Assembly: GCA_937921835.1 (NCBI GenBank)
Contig: CAKZVG010000474.1
Coordinates: 1-6,997, forward strand
Reading direction: 5' to 3'
DNA from: an uncultured Bryobacteraceae bacterium
Lineage (GTDB): Bacteria > Acidobacteriota > Terriglobia > Bryobacterales > Bryobacteraceae
Length of the DNA stretch: 6,997 bases
The notes under the pieces were generated by a model. That model worked only from the letters and a program-made list of their open reading frames with translations. It ran no database searches and was not told where the DNA came from. Numbering within the stretch: position 1 is the stretch's first letter; every line of letters begins with the position of its first letter. This document shows positions 5,414-6,997 of this stretch, piece after piece. A program made the translations under genes and the position numbers.

Positions 5414-6478
5414 ATGAGACACTTTCGGATCGCGGTACTCCCGGGCGACGGCATCGGCCCCGACGTGGTGAGAGAAGGCGTCAAGGTTCTGCGCGCGGTG
5501 GAGCGCAAGCTTGGCGGGATCTCCTTCGAACTCGCCGAGTTCTCCGTGGGCGCGGCCGAGTACCTGCGCGGCGGCGACCCGCTGCCGCCGGGCACCGTCG
5601 AGGCCATCAAGGCCTACGACGCGGTGCTGCTTGGCGCCATGGGCCTGCCTGAGGTCCGCTGGCCGAACGGCACCGAGATGACCCCGCAGATCGATCTGCG
5701 CGAGATGCTGGATCTCTACAACGGCCTGCGCCCCATCCGCCTCTTCGACGCCTCCCACACGCCGCTCAAGGGCTACGACGCGGGCGACATCGACTTCGTC
5801 ATCGTGCGCGAAAACACCGAAGGGCTCTTCTCGGCACGGCTGGCGCCGGCGCCGGAGGACGCGCGCGAAGCCACCGACATCCTGCGCATCACCCGCCACG
5901 GCTCCGAACGCATTGCCCGCGCCGCCTTCGCCGAGGCCCGCCGCCGCAACGGCAAGCTGCTGGTCACGCTGGTGGACAAGGCCAACGTTCTGCCCTCGAT
6001 GGCCTTCTTTCGCAGAGTCTTCGATTCCGTGGCCCGCGAATTCCCCGACGTACTCACCGAGCGCTTCTACGTCGACGCCGCCAGCCTGTTCCTGGTTCAG
6101 CGCCCCGCCCACTTTGACGTGCTGGTGACCGAGAACATGTTCGGTGACATCCTGTCCGATCTCGCCGCCGGTCTGGTGGGAGGCATGGGCATGGCGCCCT
6201 CGGCCGACATCGGCGACCGTTACGCCGTTTTCCAGCCTTCGCACGGCTCCGCGCCCGACATCGCCGGCAAGGGGATTGCGAATCCGGTGGCCACCATCCT
6301 TTCCGTTGCCATGATGCTTGACTGGCTGGGCGCCGAAGCCGCGCCGGGCGGCGATCTCATCCGCACCGCCGTCGCGCGCGTGCTGGCCGGCGGCCGCGTC
6401 CGCACCCGCGACCTCGGCGGGGAGACCAGCACGGTTGAGATGGGCGACCACGTCGCCGAGGCGGTCGCGTGCGCCTGA
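5414..6478 (+). CDS. Isocitrate/isopropylmalate dehydrogenase family enzyme, substrate unresolved
   Basis: A 354-aa metal-dependent NAD(P)-linked beta-decarboxylating dehydrogenase that oxidises a 2-hydroxy acid and releases CO2, in the cytoplasm. Visible: [10 protein letters not shown] (9-18), substrate-carboxylate arginines R96, R106 and R132, VRENTEG (131-137), K189 in LVDKANVLP (186-194), D221 in YVDAAS, metal ligands D245 and D249 in [11 protein letters not shown] (241-251), and the nucleotide loop [15 protein letters not shown] (277-291). D282 in that loop fits NAD+ rather than NADP+. The segment before R96 (PQIDLR) lacks the LLxLR pocket of 3-isopropylmalate dehydrogenase, so LeuB is unlikely; a tartrate/malate-type or other hydroxy-acid role is more plausible. 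Phe139 stands where the family usually has a catalytic Tyr. No leucine genes are nearby; a possible small ORF and an amidohydrolase follow. The ATG at 5414 has GAGG at 5399-5402, 11 nt upstream, and no upstream alternative fits. Confidence 0.9.
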   Translation: MRHFRIAVLPGDGIGPDVVREGVKVLRAVERKLGGISFELAEFSVGAAEYLRGGDPLPPGTVEAIKAYDAVLLGAMGLPEVRWPNGTEMTPQIDLREMLDLYNGLRPIRLFDASHTPLKGYDAGDIDFVIVRENTEGLFSARLAPAPEDAREATDILRITRHGSERIARAAFAEARRRNGKLLVTLVDKANVLPSMAFFRRVFDSVAREFPDVLTERFYVDAASLFLVQRPAHFDVLVTENMFGDILSDLAAGLVGGMGMAPSADIGDRYAVFQPSHGSAPDIAGKGIANPVATILSVAMMLDWLGAEAAPGGDLIRTAVARVLAGGRVRTRDLGGETSTVEMGDHVAEAVACA

Positions 6479-6618
6479 CCCTCGCGCCGCCCTTGGCCAT
6501 CCAGGACTTTCCGCCGCCCGCTGGCGAACCGCGCCCGGGATGCAAGAAGGACCTCGAAGAAGCTGGCGGCCAAACCGCTGCCGGAGCCCTTCGCGGGGTA
6601 GCGGAGGCGATGCAATGA
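6469..6618 (+). CDS. Possible 49-aa small ORF bridging dehydrogenase and amidohydrolase
   Basis: A GTG-start frame begins 10 nt before the end of the dehydrogenase gene and stops in a TGA that shares ATGA (6615-6618) with the amidohydrolase start. GAGG at 6458-6461 lies 7 nt before the GTG, a good ribosome-site spacing. The product starts [17 protein letters not shown] and continues with a Lys/Asp/Glu-containing, Ala/Gly-rich helical-looking half (about 25-49) with one Cys. I recognise no family. Codon third positions are G/C-rich in the first third and less so later, so coding is not proven. The double overlap is what real operon genes show, and it would explain the otherwise empty 136 nt between the two enzymes. 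The alternative is untranslated spacer. Confidence 0.42.
   Translation: MRLTLAPPLAIQDFPPPAGEPRPGCKKDLEEAGGQTAAGALRGVAEAMQ
6603..6607 (+). promoter_or_regulatory. Shine-Dalgarno site that decides the amidohydrolase start
   Basis: GGAGG, followed by 7 nt and the ATG at 6615. It favours 6615 over the in-frame ATG at 6540, whose extra 25 residues are Arg/Ser/Pro/Gly-rich and unlike a protein domain. Confidence 0.7.
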
Positions 6619-6997
6619 GGAACGGCTTCCGGATTTACGACTCGCACACGCACCTCGGCACGGCCCGGCACAGCGGGCGGTCCCTTACCGCCGAGCAACT
6701 GCTGGCCTCCATGGAGCGCGCCGGTGTCGACCGCTCGCTGGCGATTCCGTTTCCGGTGGTCGAGGACTACCGCGCCGCGCACGACGAGATCTCCCGCGCC
6801 GTCAGATCCTACCCGGAGCGGATCGCCGGCGCCGCCTGCATCTACCCCTTCATCCCCGAAGCGGAGTTCCGCGACGAAGTCCGCCGCGCGGCCGAGGAAC
6901 TCGGCTTCCGCGCCTTGAAACTCCAGCCCCAGTACCAGGCGCTCAACCCCATCTCCCGCCGCGCCGGTTTCTTCTTCGAGTCCGCCGCCCGCCACAA
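6615..6997 (+). CDS. Amidohydrolase family (amidohydrolase_2-like), 3' end missing
   Basis: The first 127 codons of a TIM-barrel metal-dependent hydrolase or decarboxylase of the amidohydrolase_2 type (the ACMSD/resorcylate decarboxylase clan). Visible: strand 1 with the HxH metal site, IYDSHTHLG (7-15; H11 and H13), a helix with MERAGVDRSLAIPFP (33-47), and ELGFRALKLQPQYQALNP (about 94-111), the strand where relatives often have GxKLHP; here Gln replaces that His. The remaining metal ligands (a later His and Asp) lie beyond the window, so activity cannot be judged. It probably shares an operon with the dehydrogenase and acts on a related acid, by hydrolysis or decarboxylation (inference). 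Confidence 0.87.
   Translation, partial: MRNGFRIYDSHTHLGTARHSGRSLTAEQLLASMERAGVDRSLAIPFPVVEDYRAAHDEISRAVRSYPERIAGAACIYPFIPEAEFRDEVRRAAEELGFRALKLQPQYQALNPISRRAGFFFESAARH

Noticed and set aside
6540..6614. In-frame upstream ATG at 6540 for the amidohydrolase
   Set aside because: The added residues are Arg/Ser/Pro/Gly-rich, and the ATG at 6615 has a strong GGAGG at ideal distance next to the HxH strand.
6610..6618. Mini-ORF ATG CAA TGA just before the amidohydrolase
   Set aside because: The ATG is only 2 nt from GGAGG, too close to start; it is better read as the last codons of the 49-aa frame from 6469.

Overview
The window is GC-rich DNA with third codon positions almost all G or C. It looks like an ordinary chromosomal segment of a Gram-negative-type bacterium: it encodes an RlpA-like lipoprotein and sugar transferases of the cell-surface polysaccharide type. 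The gene mix and the small Lys/Ala-rich peptide gene resemble what I associate with Acidobacteriota (Bryobacterales/Solibacter-like), but this is a weak inference. I see no IS element, CRISPR array, tRNA or rRNA.

Layout. (1) 1-3034, plus strand: three consecutive glycosyltransferases, two GT-A/family 2 (the first cut by the window edge) and one GT-B/family 4 of the DUF1972 type. They are spaced by about 20 nt and probably form the end of a surface-polysaccharide operon. (2) 3031-3690, minus strand: an rlpA-like lipoprotein gene with a double-psi beta-barrel plus a SPOR domain, convergent with the third transferase and sharing 4 nt with it. (3) 3868-4103, plus strand: a compact self-contained transcription unit. 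It has a good sigma70-type promoter, a 5' leader hairpin, a Shine-Dalgarno site, a 25-codon gene for a very basic Lys/Ala peptide, and a clean intrinsic terminator. (4) 5382-4118, minus strand: a two-gene operon of an unrecognised 98-aa protein and a COG1565/NDUFAF7-type SAM methyltransferase, joined by an ATGA overlap. (5) 5414-6997, plus strand: an isocitrate/isopropylmalate-dehydrogenase-family enzyme, a possible 49-aa ORF that bridges to the next gene, and the start of an amidohydrolase_2-family gene cut by the window edge.

How the parts may work together. The three transferases probably act in sequence on a lipid-linked surface glycan. RlpA acts on septal peptidoglycan and is a neighbour only. 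The dehydrogenase and amidohydrolase may form a small catabolic unit for a hydroxy-acid substrate that cannot be named from sequence. Regions 4 and 5 diverge from a 31-nt intergenic gap holding a palindrome and overlapping -10-like elements on both strands.

Most of the window is conventional. The items most worth a second look are the autonomous Lys/Ala peptide unit with its leader hairpin, the overlooked bridging small ORF at 6469-6618, the Tyr-to-Phe change at the catalytic tyrosine position of the dehydrogenase, and the 31-nt divergent promoter region.
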